A stretch of 64,000 nucleotides of DNA from Diploscapter coronatus (lineage: Eukaryota; Nematoda; Chromadorea; Rhabditida; Rhabditidae), in assembly GCA_964036155.1 (NCBI GenBank), contig OZ038423.1:44841249-44905248 (forward strand). Direction: 5' to 3'. The translations under genes were made by a program, and so were the position numbers. This document shows, in pieces, positions 13,601 through 25,402 of the stretch. The first letter of the stretch is position 1, and each line of letters opens with the position of its first letter. The notes beneath the pieces were generated by a model. That model ran no database searches. It was given only the letters and a program-made list of their open reading frames with translations, and was not told the DNA's origin.

Positions 13601-15114
13601 ACTCGGCAGCCAGACGATTTTCCACACCCACTCAGTTTTTTTTTGCAATCGCTGAGCAGAGAAAACTTGTCGACTTAATCCTTTTTTGTTTTGTTCGATT
13701 TATTTTCGCGAATTTGATAGTTTTATCGGTATTAGATCAAAGACGGTTGATTCTGGCAATTTCTGAGAAAAATTAGCGAAAATTGAAATGTAACAAAGAC
13801 GAAAATAATGCAATGCATATAAACAACGCGACTTACGCTCACTGTCAAGTGCCTTTTTGCGTTTTTTTTATTTTTCATCGGCTCTGAAAGGAGGAATCGC
13901 ATGTGATTTAGTTCATTTTTATATTCTATATATTCGGATCATGCATTGTTTTTGCAAAAGAATATGTTTCAATTTTTGCTATTGCCCAAAGAAGTTCATA
14001 TTTCTAGTAACTTTGGACAAAGTCCAGCCAAACGAGCACCAAAAATCAGTCTCTAAATGGCAGTTTTGCAGATAAATATCAATATGTTTATGATTTGGAA
14101 AAATATTCTACCGGTTCAGCAGCGGTATAGGAGAAAGAAGCGAGTATCAGCACTGTCAGCAAGTTGATGATGAGGCCGATTAGAGTGATAAGGTTCGGAG
14201 CGATCCACAGAGGACATAGGGTGACGGCAAACTCCCACCATCTGGAAATTATACTTTCTGAATAATCTTTCATTTTTATATGAAAGATAGCAACTATTTG
14301 GATGGTTTGAATATTTTGAAAAACTTAAGAAAGTATGTTTCAATTTTGCGAATGGTGTGATATTGTATGTATATTTTTAATTCATGATGCCAATTTCTAA
14401 TTAACATTTTTAAAAATAAGATTCAACAATATTGCGCAAATTTTATAATTTTCCTATCACACCATCGCCAGCTGACAAGTGGTGTGCCGGACCAAGGTTC
14501 GGTTGTATTTTTGCCTTTTCGCTCTCTGCGACTTTCTCTCTAGTTTGAAAGTCGGTCTGTCGCCATGTGAAAGGAAAGGGCCAATCGCTTTATCATTTAT
14601 CAATCATATCAGATTATCAGTTCAAAACGGCATTCTCTCATATGTCAAACTTGGGAATGGGGAATGTGTAGAAAAGTACTTATGATTGATGAAATTTTTG
14701 CATTTTTTATGTTCCAGAAGAATTCAAAACGAATGGAATTGAGCATTCATACAATCGTCCTAGATATTAGATTTTCAAAATTACCAACTTTTTCATGCAC
14801 AAATCGTCCAACCAGCTGTTATCGACCGCGGAATACTTGTGCTCGCCAAGACGTTTCAACTCAGGAGAACTCACGAGAGAATCGACCTGAAAATTAAAAA
14901 TTCGGGGGAGAAATTCTTGGAAAGATGAGACGTTTTGACAATTTTATTATTTTTTCAAGGATTATTGAAATGTTACCGATATTTTTAGAAGATTGAGTTA
15001 TTTGGAAAACGGCGAAGCTTTCTAAAAGAGGGTTTTCACAAAAATCCAAACCTTGACATAATTATTGCAAATCTGCCGCACTTTGCTAGTGAAAGTCGTT
15101 CTCGCGTGGGCCAT
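7634..15114 (-). CDS. Choline/ethanolamine phosphotransferase (CDP-alcohol phosphotransferase), 402 aa
   Basis: Ten exons on the minus strand: 15114-15052, 14886-14789, 14241-14112, 13513-13366, 9449-9308, 9027-8940, 8762-8637, 8499-8367, 8016-7865, 7762-7634. It catalyses the last Kennedy-pathway step, moving phosphocholine or phosphoethanolamine from the CDP form to diacylglycerol in ER/Golgi membranes. The CDP-alcohol phosphotransferase signature is complete at residues 120-142: D120, G121, A124, R125, G134, D138, D142. Other family marks are [10 protein letters not shown] and WIAPNLIT near the N terminus, FYAAHWSTY in the middle, and GKNGST. About ten hydrophobic segments and 402 aa fit the CEPT1/CHPT1 size. 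It is a homolog of C. elegans cept-1 or cept-2, which I cannot separate. Exon 2 must end at a poor donor (AA|GTTGGT) to keep frame. Intron 4 is 3.9 kb. Lipid specificity is not readable from sequence. Confidence 0.93.
9450..13365. repeat. Large intron with four degenerate repeat copies
   Basis: Intron 4 of the phosphotransferase gene contains recurring, divergent blocks near 10325-10570, 11515-11740, 12370-12560 and 12835-13170. In most, a CTGCAAAAATT-like stretch is followed about 60-100 bases later by AACTCGAACCCG-like sequence, a GGTGAGTCG-like stretch, and then a pyrimidine-rich TCTGGT...CTCTC tail. These look like old copies of one dispersed element. GGA/TCC-rich degenerate stretches (11180-11235 and 12634-12690) lie between them. 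No coding capacity was recognised. Confidence 0.4.
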
Positions 15115-17189
15115 TTTGCTATTTTTATAGGTGAAATTCCTGAAAATTGTGTAATTTTGGGGTTTTGAGGTTGTTTTGCGTGCGATTTCAAGAGATCAAA
15201 AAAGCGCGTGGTCCGATAAAAATCGTCGTGATCAGAGGAGCGTAAACAATCCGATTGAAGGACTGAGTGCGAACGCATGAAAAGGGCTGAAAATGGGCAG
15301 ACGAGTGAATTTTAACCTGATAAAATGTAATTTTATCAGAAGGGTAAAGGCAAAGTCCAAAATTGTGCAATTTAAAAAATTATTTGGTGAAAGTTAAAAA
15401 GCTATTACAATTGTTAGGTTTTTGAAGAAATATGGGCTCTAATCTGATAATCCAAGGTGATATTATCAGGAAAGAATATAACTCCAAAATTGTTCAATTC
15501 TTTAGTTTTAGGAGAAAATAATGCAAATTCAGAAATTTTCCGAAGAATATCTAACAGAATGTACGATTTTCGAACAATAAGCACGTTTTTAAATGGACTG
15601 TCGAAAATAAATCCGAAAAGGCGATATTTGTCTAAACACTGGGGAAAAATAGGGGAAAGCGGGACAATTTTTTTTCCAAACACAGATGATTCTTGTATTC
15701 TGGCAAAGAGGTTAGTGAAAGGGCGAAATAGTAAGGAAAACTGGGATATTATATATACAAGTTCGAAAAAATAGCTAAAAATGACGAAATAATATTATAA
15801 ACTAAAATATTCTGAGAAACTTAGTGACATTTTTGCAAGGTGATTGACAAATGGATGACATAAAAAGAAATTAGAATCTTTATAAAGAGAATTAAGTAAA
15901 AAGTGAAATGGTAAACGAAATGATGGTATTCATAGAAACAAGGTGACATAGTCAACCACGAGGGCTGTGCGTTTGATCTTTTCCTGTCTTTTTTCTTCTT
16001 CTTTTCCGACTGTTCATTCTATTTCCAACACCTATTTCTTCGCCGTATTTTTCTCTGCGTTTATCAATTCTTGTCTGTCCAAAATAAATGGCGTGATATG
16101 AAATGTGAACAAGTGCGAAGGGAACTGGAGAGAAGCTTGGAATCAATTACAAAGCAAGAAAAGATGCTAGATTTGAAGAACGGGAGAACGTGCCAAGAGA
16201 TATTTCTTTATTTTTAACAAAGTGACTTTTTGATTCAGAAATCTAACTTTTTAATATATTTGTAGCTATTTTAGTAAAGATCTTGAAAAAAAAAAAGTCG
16301 CAAGATTTTGTAAATACACTAGATTTGAAGACATAAAACGTGCCAAAGTTTTATTTTTTTGTATCTTGATTTAGATGTCAACAGGTTTTCAAATAAATAA
16401 CCGTGACCGCGGTTGCGGTTGGCAATTTTAGAAAAAGTTGCAAGTCTGAATGTCAAGCTTTATTTATTTGTAATTTTAATAATACTCCGAGGAAAGATCG
16501 AAGGACTTTGTAAATATGCTATATTTGAAGACCAGTGCGCTAAGGGATTTTTTTGCTTGAAAAAGCTATCTTTGATCCAGGGGTCAGACATTATCCCATT
16601 TTGGGCTATTTGTAAAGGCTCTTTCGGAGAGACAATACGCGATTATTGCTTTTCCCTATTTTTATTCCTTCAATTATTTTGAAACATACACATTTGTTTG
16701 ATTTTTTGTTACATGAGATCAACCTTTATTCAACATGAACTTTAAAATTTTTAAGGCAACTCAATGTTAATTAGTCGTGATATGATTACCCATAACATTA
16801 TTCTACTACATTATACTCGGTTGTGATGTAATAGAGTTAATTAATTTACTTGTAATGACTATGACTGTGGTGAAAAGGTTAATTTTGACGCACATCAACT
16901 TAATCGAATCAGATAGAGCACACAATCAAACGAAAGAGCATTAAAATTGTAATAAAAACCGGAAAGGGAATGACATAATAATGTGTTGCAAGACCAGAAC
17001 ATAACTAACAATAATACAATTCAAAAATCATGAATTTCAACCCAATAGTTGATATTTCTCATGTGAGGATTTAAAACGACTTATGAACATATTATTAGGA
17101 AAAGATTTTTTTTTTTTTAATTTTTCCACATTAATATTTTATAAAACTTGATAATCGACGAACCAGATCCTTTAATTTAGGATAAAGAA
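15115..17189. other. Upstream intergenic region of the phosphotransferase
   Basis: About 2 kb. The first 400 bases hold the TGATAA palindromes. Overlapping open frames occur on both strands near 15414-15774, but they have low-complexity composition, no splice context and no recognised motif, so they are not called as genes. The rest is AT-rich with nothing supported. Confidence 0.45.
15317..15469. promoter_or_regulatory. Paired inverted TGATAA palindromes upstream of the phosphotransferase
   Basis: At 15317-15339, CTGATAAAAT and its exact complement flank a 3-base centre. At 15444-15469, CTGATAAT and ATTATCAG flank 10 bases. Both lie 200-355 bases upstream of the ATG at 15114. TGATAA is the core site of nematode intestinal GATA factors of the ELT-2 type. 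Two inverted pairs so close together suggest a GATA-controlled element. That it regulates this gene is inference from position. The flanking text (AACTCCAAAATTGT-like) also recurs, so the two may be copies of one short repeat. Confidence 0.4.
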
Positions 17190-18361
17190 TTAATAAGACA
17201 CATTAGCCTTTGAAGCTGCCTGTCTCGCAAATTCGCTCAGGACTCCCAAAAGTAGCGCTCGATGTCCTTCATTTTGGATCCACCGCACGAATTCTTCGAT
17301 GGAAACGGCTCCGACTAGTCCCTGGACCTGCAAAAATATTCATTAATTTTCAGGAATTAAAGTTAAAATTTACCTTCGTTCCGAGTCTGGCTTTATCCTC
17401 GTCAGACATGCCGCGAAGGACGGTGATGATGTTCTAAAAGTTGGGGGTTTTCTTTTTTATACAAGTTTCAGGAACTTTTAAATTTTAAGAAACAGATTAT
17501 TGAAAATGCTCCGGATTTTGCTCACGTTAGTATATTTAAACAAATTTTAAATTAATTTATTTTGAAAGATTGATTGAATTTTTTAATGTTTTAGGAATTT
17601 CGAAATGATGAGTTGAACTAAAAAAAATGCTAGGAAAAGCAACATTATGAGAATGTCTATACAAATGCTATAATAACTGAAAAAATCGCTTACGTCGTAA
17701 TCCTCTGACATCTGGTATCCAACTACGGCGCCAATGACAGAGCCTACAAGTGCTCCTGAAATTCAATTTCTTTCTTATTATATTTTTATTTTTGACTTCT
17801 ACCTGGTGGCCCGAACATGAGTCCCCCAGAAACCGCTCCGGCAGCAGTATAACCGGTTTGTTTAGCAACTCCCAGCATCGTATCACGGAGCTTCTGAAGC
17901 TTAATTTAGTTTTGTGGCTATTTGGGAACCTCGAGCCATGCGAAATAAAGTGAGGGGTGGCAAGGAAAGTATTCTTTTCTCACATTATTTCGCACGGCTT
18001 GAGGACTTGAGACTTCCAAGTCGCCTAATTTTATAGGTTCCAGAAAATCGCAAGTTATTTAGTAGAATTGCGAAATAATTCATTGATTTGAGAATACATG
18101 CTATAACTTTGAGAGTTTCGGAAAATAACTAGATTTCAATGAAATTTTCAAATAATGTATCGGGTTTTCTGCACGTAGCCGATAATAGATCAATTTTATA
18201 CGAACCTTTTCCGAGATGATATCAAGAACTCGAGTAACGTAAGCGATCGACATCCCTAGCGAGGAAGCAGAATTTCGCGAGCCAGATGAAGTAGATGGGA
18301 TATTACTGGAATTGAATAAATCCGGATAAATTTTCGAAGGGGGCGAATTATTGTTGGACAT
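17190..18361 (-). CDS. C19orf12-like small membrane protein (168 aa)
   Basis: Five exons: 18361-18206, 17893-17803, 17755-17694, 17433-17374, 17327-17190, with phases closing exactly. The Ser/Asn-rich N terminus (residues 1-40) is followed by a helix and then a Gly-rich hydrophobic hairpin at about residues 62-102 containing GGLMFGPPGALVG. After it come a short amphipathic segment (ITVLRGMSDEDKARL) and a helical tail ending RALLLGVLSEFARQA. Order and spacing match human C19orf12: a Gly-zipper membrane hairpin with GGPPG, then the PxxEQQRL-like and LxALVM-like regions. The human protein sits at ER, mitochondrial and lipid-droplet membranes and is mutated in the neurodegeneration MPAN. Its biochemical role is unsettled. 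Membrane location here is inferred from the hairpin. Confidence 0.8.
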
Positions 18362-18554
18362 TGAAAATTCGAAACTCGTCGAAGGACATTAGACTTTGCC
18401 GCTCGAAAAAGAAAAAAGAAAGCGTAATGCAGAGTCAGCAAAAGAACACGGATTACGAAACAACTCGTATTTCAAGGACATAGGCCAAAATTAGAGTAAA
18501 ACAACGAATATTGCGAAACTTATTTATTGTTTTGATTCAAAATTTAGCTAAACG

Positions 18555-18891
18555 TCAAGGTTGGAGATCGGCTTTAAACTTCTTTGGAATGGGCTCTTTT
18601 TGAGTTTCTGCCTAAATACAGCTACGTCTTGCAGTTTTACGGCAAAACTTACCTTATCGTTCTCTTTATCGAACATTTGTAATTTGGCGAGAAAATTGGA
18701 CAGCTCTTTGTAGTTTTCGTCAAAGTTTTGCAAACCAAATTGGTCAGTCAACTAGAGTAAAGTAAACAAGTTTTAAAATTTTAGCCTAAACGAAAGAATA
18801 CCTCAGTACAAGGAATATGGTATGGCTCAAATGGTTGGACCCTAGAGGTACATCCAATGTGGGGGGTCTCGAAATTAGTGTCAGGAACCAT
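18555..18891 (-). CDS. Small unknown protein (81 aa), upstream partner of the C19orf12-like gene
   Basis: Three exons: 18891-18802, 18751-18653, 18611-18555. The ATG opens a 30-codon exon ending at GAG|GTATTC. The second exon follows a TCTAG acceptor. The last 41-nt intron (GTAAGT...TTTAG) is as short as one in the receptor gene at 53805-53845, so splicing is credible. If it were retained, the frame would run to 18548 and give 97 aa. The product is hydrophilic, with a helical middle (YKELSNFLAKLQMF), a basic tail (PIPKKFKAD), no signal peptide and no membrane segment. I do not recognise the family. Its stop lies 194 bases before the start of the C19orf12-like gene on the same strand. Confidence 0.6.
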
Positions 18892-19468
18892 TATTTAATA
18901 AATCAACACTAGGGAAGTTGGAAAGTAGAAATAGAAAAATTCGAGACAAAATTATCGATAATTCGTGATAAGACAAAATTATAATGCTTAAGGAGTAGGC
19001 TGTCAGGTGAGTGATTAAAAACCTAAAAATAATTACTGCACTTGAAGTTGTATACTTCAGCGTAGCATAATTGATAAAGAAGATATTGATTTACTTGGAA
19101 GATAATTACACTTGATTCGCTTTATAAGTTATAACTTTGCTATGATTTACAAGTATATTCATCTTTTAATCTTCGAAGTGATAATGATAACATTTGCGAA
19201 ATATCGCGTTCTCTGATCCATTGACTCAACAAATTAAAACCTGAAACGACTTTCACGACTTTTTCTTTACATTTACGCATAACTGTGTGCATCTATGATG
19301 TTATTAAACTTTGCTTTTATGAAATTCATGGGCCTTAAAATAATCCTTCGAAAATCGTTAAAGCGTTAAATATCTATCGTAGTATTGTAGCCGTCCGGCA
19401 AGTCGAGCACTTTCAAAATTGGTAATAGAAATTCACATACGACTAAATGGACATTGCATCAAGAGGGG

Positions 19469-19476
19469 TATAAATA
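19469..19476 (+). promoter_or_regulatory. Strong TATA box (TATAAATA)
   Basis: TATAAATA follows a G-run (GAGGGG) and precedes a GC-balanced 120-base leader. It is a clear plus-strand core promoter match in otherwise gene-poor sequence. It would start transcription near 19500. Confidence 0.4.
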
Positions 19477-19587
19477 GTGGCCGAATGGTAGGAACAGCAG
19501 TCATTTCTCTTCGTGAAGTCATTGCTACTTGTGGCTCAGATTTTGAATGTGCGTGATCGGTAACGACAATGCCAAGCGTAGCTATTT

Positions 19588-19686
19588 ATGTTATTTATAT
19601 TCCTCTCGATGCACTGCTTAATTTGTAGTATTCCAATTTCTACCGCTAACTTTGAGAGTGACCAGTGTGTCAGACGGCTACAATAG
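19588..19686 (+). CDS. Possible very short secreted peptide (32 aa)
   Basis: The ORF begins about 120 bases after the TATA box. Its first 20 residues form a textbook signal peptide (MLFIFLSMHCLICSIPISTA), followed by a short hydrophilic tail ending RRLQ. Two other ATGs lie upstream in other frames (19549 and 19570), and a GTAACG donor at about 19559 could make a different product, so the reading is uncertain. No family was recognised. Confidence 0.3.
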   Translation: MLFIFLSMHCLICSIPISTANFESDQCVRRLQ

Positions 19687-22600
19687 TTTATATCTATGTA
19701 TCAAATGTTATTGTTAGTGATACTTTTACAAACTTTCATGACGAATAAAAGTTTTGAATAAGGGTGGAATCGTATCGTACATTTGAATTAGCAGTCCCGA
19801 GCTAATTGTTAACATTTATAATCACAAGACACGATATTTCACGATTAAATACAATTCTCTAATGCACCATTTCAGCAATCATTGCTTTAATTCGTTAGAA
19901 ACGGCGAAATCTGTATAATGTCCAATTTAATGAAACTTAAGCGACTAAAATAGCATTAGTCATGGATTTTTAACGGAGTCAAATAGTGTGCAAAATGTCG
20001 TGAAACTATATTTCAAATTTGAAATATCGTGCATAAAATGGGTTAAGCATGCGTCCTTCAATATTGGATGACAAATTTTGGAATAATCCCAAAAATTCCC
20101 CAACTACAATTCCTTGGTCTGATCAGTGGTGTTGGATTGTTATGATTAGATTACTCACGACCTTTCCGTAAATACGTAATCATATTATCCGTTATTAGCG
20201 CTGAAATTACATTAATGTGGTTGTTTAGAAACACTTTGGAAAACATTACCTTGCATAGTTCATAATAATAACGATCACGTTTTTCTACTTGTTACGTAAG
20301 CTACAATTCATAGTGTTTTTATTGGTATTACATTGCACGTAAGGGAAAATTGGAGCTTAATTTAATGAAAGGGTTTGAGAAAATCCCCCGAATTTCGCGG
20401 AATAAACAATGCTACAAGTCAATATATTCCTATGAATACGAAGACTTTTCCGAGTAGGCATATATTCATTTATAATCAGCGTTCTTTTTCTTCATATTAT
20501 GAACATATCGTATAAAAGTCAACACGCATATGTCGACGTAATATCTAGTAGGAAGTTTGCGTGTTTATGAAATAGCATGATAAAATTATGATGAATTTCG
20601 ATTGTTTGATGGATTCTGACCTAAGATATTTAAAATTAGTGCTTAGGATGGCTAATTTTGATTTAGAGATCGCTAAATACCGCAGTAAAATTCTGTTTCA
20701 AAATATCACCACTTTTTATCAAGTTACAAAATTGCACGGTAATTGAATGCAGCATTTGATTTAATTCACTGATTTCTCCTGGTGATATTACGTATCTTTC
20801 AAGTCCCCTTCACCTACGCACAAATGTCATGAATACGCAATTCGTGTTGAATCCAAGAAATGCGTGGAATTTGCGTCGAATGATTAAACCAAGTGCACGT
20901 AATTTACTTTAATCGTTTGTTAATATGTTGAGTATAATAACATGTTGTTATTTTAGCAAAGCTAATAATGTCGCTAAACAAAAATGAGAGATCTAGCATG
21001 TTCAAATTATCGTAGATAGACGTATCCAGGTTAGTCTATAGATTAGAGTTATTTAAAATAATTGGTTTCAATATCTTAACTGTCATATTTAAAGCATTTG
21101 TAATTAGAAAGTTCAGTTATATTTAGCTAGACTTTGAAAATTCTCATGGTATATCTAAATTTGAACTAAAATAGATGATCTTAAGACTTTAACGTAGTGA
21201 TATTTAAAATAATGCTGAATTTCGAAAAATCAAAAAGTTGAGTTTTCTGCAAAGAAAAGTTGATTATTTGATTATTGTGTTTACCTGGAACTGAGGCATT
21301 ATGATGACTAAATTTGGCTCGAAGTTAACGCAAAAAGTAATACGCTTACATTTTCTAGTTCCAATTTAATCTTATTTAGCGGATCATGTTAGATTTTTTT
21401 ATGCTGACATCAAGAATGAATACTCCGATATTTAGAACTCTGCTGAATCCGAGTTTTGAAACTTTTTCCCAAATTAAAAAATTTGAATTCCAGACATGGC
21501 CCCTAATTAGTCACTGTTAAAAATTTGTTGGCCTTTCGCTACGATTCAAAAATGACTAAAACGTTCGTAAAAACCACTATGTGTTTCTAAATTTGTTGTA
21601 GGGCTCTGAAAATGGAATTTGTAGTTTTCGAAATGTTGGAACGGCCTAAAATTCGAATGATACGATTCTGAGAATTGTGGTCGTCTCATTTGGCTAACAT
21701 TCTAAATTTAGAGGTATAATTTTTTGGATTGCCTTAAAAGCTTGCAAATCTTGGCCTGGAATTTCACCTTTTACCGTATTTTATCGAAATTTTACGCATA
21801 TACTACGTAGTGTGTCGCATATTTTTCGAATTTTCCGCTTCGCAACACCTGAGCGCACTTCTCAAAACGGATTTATACGTAGATGATAAAATTTTAAGGG
21901 GATTAAAAATTTCTCTAAAAAAATAGTTTCGATCTTTCGGTAAAATCGCAATTTCCGCTTACAGGCTTTAATCCGAACTACGGAAATACGCAACGGGGTT
22001 AATGAGTTTTTTTTAATCGAATTTTCAAGACCGAAAAGATTCCTGGATCAAATTAAATTTAAATTATTATTGGAATTAAGAAATATGATCTATTTTACAG
22101 AATATAACTAAAGTTGCAGTTTCTATATACTCTGAATAGCTTCGTACGTAGTTTCATGATATTTCAGTATTGTATTGTAAATATCTCACGGATAATACTA
22201 AACCTAGAAATATAGACGTAAAATATCCAAATTTAAATTCGGATTTAAGAAGATATGTTCTACTTTAAATTGCTATTCTTTGTTTCGAAACATGATTCAT
22301 CTAGAAGTTAGTTAACTTATATTTAACATTTATCTCTTAACCCTTCAATTATGGCTATGACGTCCGTCATTATGGTGGACGTCAGAGGGTTAATTGGCAA
22401 TTTCATTATCATATCTTGAAATTCCCGCAGGTTTTTTTCAGAACGTCTATACCAAGGTATAGTCTTTATTTCGATGAGTATTCCAAGTTTTTCAGCCAAT
22501 AATGGTAATTTCATTAATTATCGTATTGAAATAGGAAATATCAAACGCAATTAGGAAGAAGTGTGTAAATTTAGAACCGCGCGACTCAAAAGAACTTGAT

Positions 22601-25240
22601 AATTGCTGTTTCAGATGAAACTCGAAAATATTTCCTAAGGTTCAGAAACCAACTTCAAAAGACTTCGATAAAGATACGTAAAATCGGCTCCAATGGAAAA
22701 TGTTTATAAACTTTCCTTTCATCTTTAGCAATGACGCAGATTTCTGAGTCTTTGTATTTTTATTATAGCTATATAGATCCCTGATGTTAGATAAGCTTGG
22801 GGGTTTTCGAAAACAGAATATAGCATCATCGTAAACGATAATACATATTATCAGCTAAATTTGCGTATATTACGGCATTTATTTTATCATATTGATGCAT
22901 GCAGAGCACGGGGAATAAGGTATGCGAATTCATCCTGCCGGTTGCTTTCTCGGATGCTAGCGAATGCGCTATTTTAGTCTATGCGAATTGATTTGAGCTT
23001 TTAGTCGAATCATTTGAAGAATTTATTTAATTTAAAGGATAGAAAGATCAATAGCAGAAAATTGGCGCGACCAGCACATAACGCCTTAGATCATAAGTAA
23101 AGTCGATAAGGGATTTTGAGATTCGAAAGGCTTCCCTTTTAATTTTAGAAGTTTTAGTCATTATTTTTAAATGTTTCGAACTTGTTAATATTTATGATTA
23201 AAAATAACTGACTACCAACTTTTTAAAATAATTGCTAAGCCTTCTTCGGTCAGTTTAATATGTGATCATAGCCATTGTGAATTTCACCTGGCTTCAAGTT
23301 TTTTTATATCAGTAAATGATAAAGTTTTTCCTTGAATTACTAAGCTATTATAAGAAAGGTGTTCCCGTCGAAATAAATTCAAAGTGAAATGTGAACCTGT
23401 TTAATTTTGAATTATATATAAAACTTAAAATATCATCAAAAAATAAGATTATGTGTAACTTATGGGGGTGTTATGGTTTGATCTTCTTAAATGCAAAATT
23501 TCAAATAATAAATTAAGAGAAAGTCAGTGATGACAAATATAGCGTCGAGCTGGATTTTGTATCATGTAAGGATTAGATTAAACTTCATCTTTAATAGCAA
23601 ATTCAGCCCAATTTAAATTCTTACATTTAGCTGAGATTTTAGGCTAACGAAATACCACAAATAGCGGTGGAATAGTCAAATGGCTTGAGACGCGGATTTA
23701 GTTTTGCCAAAAAAGCGCCGAGATCCTCAACATCGCAAGATTTGCAAATTTACAAATGCATTTTCGACGGGGGAAAATAATATTTTCAATATTTATTTAC
23801 GATTGTGTAACAAGTAAATTCATTGTTTTGATATGTAGTGCATCTGTACTTTGTCTATAAAGCTGAAAAGGTTGGCCTTACATAAAATGTAAGTGTAGGA
23901 TCAAAATGCTCGAATTTGCAGGAACGTTCTCGGTAAATTTTGAGAGCAAAATATAAACATTTTCATCCAAGCTATGTACAATTTGAGTTAAACCTAGTTT
24001 TGTGGTATTCTGTCTAACTCTTTAAGCTTAAAGATTATCATAGACTTGAGGCTAAGTCTGGGTTCAAAACTAGAAAAATCTGGACTTAAAAATTAAGGTT
24101 GAAAATCTAAGGGTCAAGGAACATTTATTCCATGTTGCTCTTAGAAATAACAAGGAAAAAAGGTTGGAACTTCCTCAAATAGGAAGATGAACTTTTGCTC
24201 GAGAGGGTGGATATCCTTTCCCTTTCTTGTCTTCATCCGGCTCGAAATTACAATGTTCCGGGTGGCCGGAAATTGCTTCCGATTTTCATGGTTTTTTCAA
24301 GTCTTTGAAAATCACCACCCACTATCACGTGAATACCATATTCAACCAGACGTTTGAAGAAGTTTCAATTTTAATACTGAAACAGAAATTTGAAAAATGC
24401 CTCGGATAACTCAAAATTTTTGCAAAAATGAATCACATGCAGTCAAAAGTCGAATCATTTTCGAAAGCTAAAACTAATTTCCGAAAAGCTGGAGCATAAA
24501 TGTTTTGGGGGGTTTTTATTAAAGATACCACAAGTCACCAGTCTTTTCAGGGATTTGGGATTCTTAGTTTAGCACTACAGTAGGCCAGGCAAATTCACGT
24601 TACTTTAAAATGCTACAGTAGGAAAGAAGTCCTAAACTTTAGTAATTTTCTAGGGCACTTTTTAGTTATAAGGCCTGAGAGTTTGGCTTAAAACTTGGAA
24701 ACTTTTGCATGATGCGAAGCTCGAGAATTTCCTTTCTAAACCAGTAGCTCAGGTTTTCAGATAAGGAAAGGAATAATAGTGTAAATCCTGTGGGTTTGGA
24801 TATTCCAGGTATCTTTTCAAGGATTATCTCCAAGCTAACATAGCTAATCCTGATATCGTTTTTCATAGTTTCTTATTCGAATAACTCATTTCATGCAATA
24901 CCTTTTATTAGAAGCTTCTGATCGTCCAAAAATCTAATATTCTTCATTTTTACGGTAGAGAAATCTTCTTGAAAAACTTAATCTATTGAAAATGAAACTA
25001 CAACAAGAATGGGTGTTCATGAAAATGGATTGTTTTTCACTAATTCGATTTTTTCACCTGAATTTGAACGTTCCTTTTTGCACAAGTAGGAGTCGAGCAG
25101 TGTGGTAGTTAGGAAAGCTTAGGCTCCGCCCTCCTGGTTGATTACAAGCGAAAGAGGGCGTGGCTTGAAGGTAGGGCAAGAAGTGTCCCCTCCCTTCCCT
25201 AAGGCACACTTACACGGCGCGTTTTTCATTCTCAGATTCT

Positions 25241-25250
25241 CTATAAAAGG
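25241..25250 (+). promoter_or_regulatory. TATA box and GC-box inverted repeat of the TGF-beta gene
   Basis: CTATAAAAGG lies 160 bases before the ATG at 25403. Roughly 80-120 bases further upstream, CTCCGCCCTC (about 25124-25133) and GAGGGCGTGGC (about 25153-25163) form an imperfect inverted repeat, a likely binding site for a GC-box zinc-finger factor. A second CTCCGCCCTC occurs in intron 2 near 26337. Confidence 0.5.
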
Positions 25251-25402
25251 GGTGCTTGATTTCAAATTTCAAATTCTCGCTCATCTGAGAAACCCTCAAA
25301 ATTTTCGAACCTCACCCTCAAGCAGTTTTTTCAGATTTTTTCTTGAATTCGCATCCAAGCATACCATTTTAGCATTCGAGCAGCTTCCTCCTAATATTCA
25401 AA

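Larger units (their letters stand above)
18892..25402. other. Long intergenic region
   Basis: About 6.5 kb, AT-rich. Near 19460-19690 there is a TATA box with a possible short secreted ORF (separate entries). The TGF-beta promoter occupies the last 300 bases. In between I see many short frames with stop-rich neighbours and no family motifs. Its length before a developmentally regulated ligand makes distal control elements plausible, but none can be named. Confidence 0.45.

Noticed and set aside
15414..15774. Overlapping 89- and 105-codon frames on opposite strands
   Set aside because: They lie in upstream sequence with repeated TGATAA motifs and mutually exclude each other. There is no domain and no exon partners.
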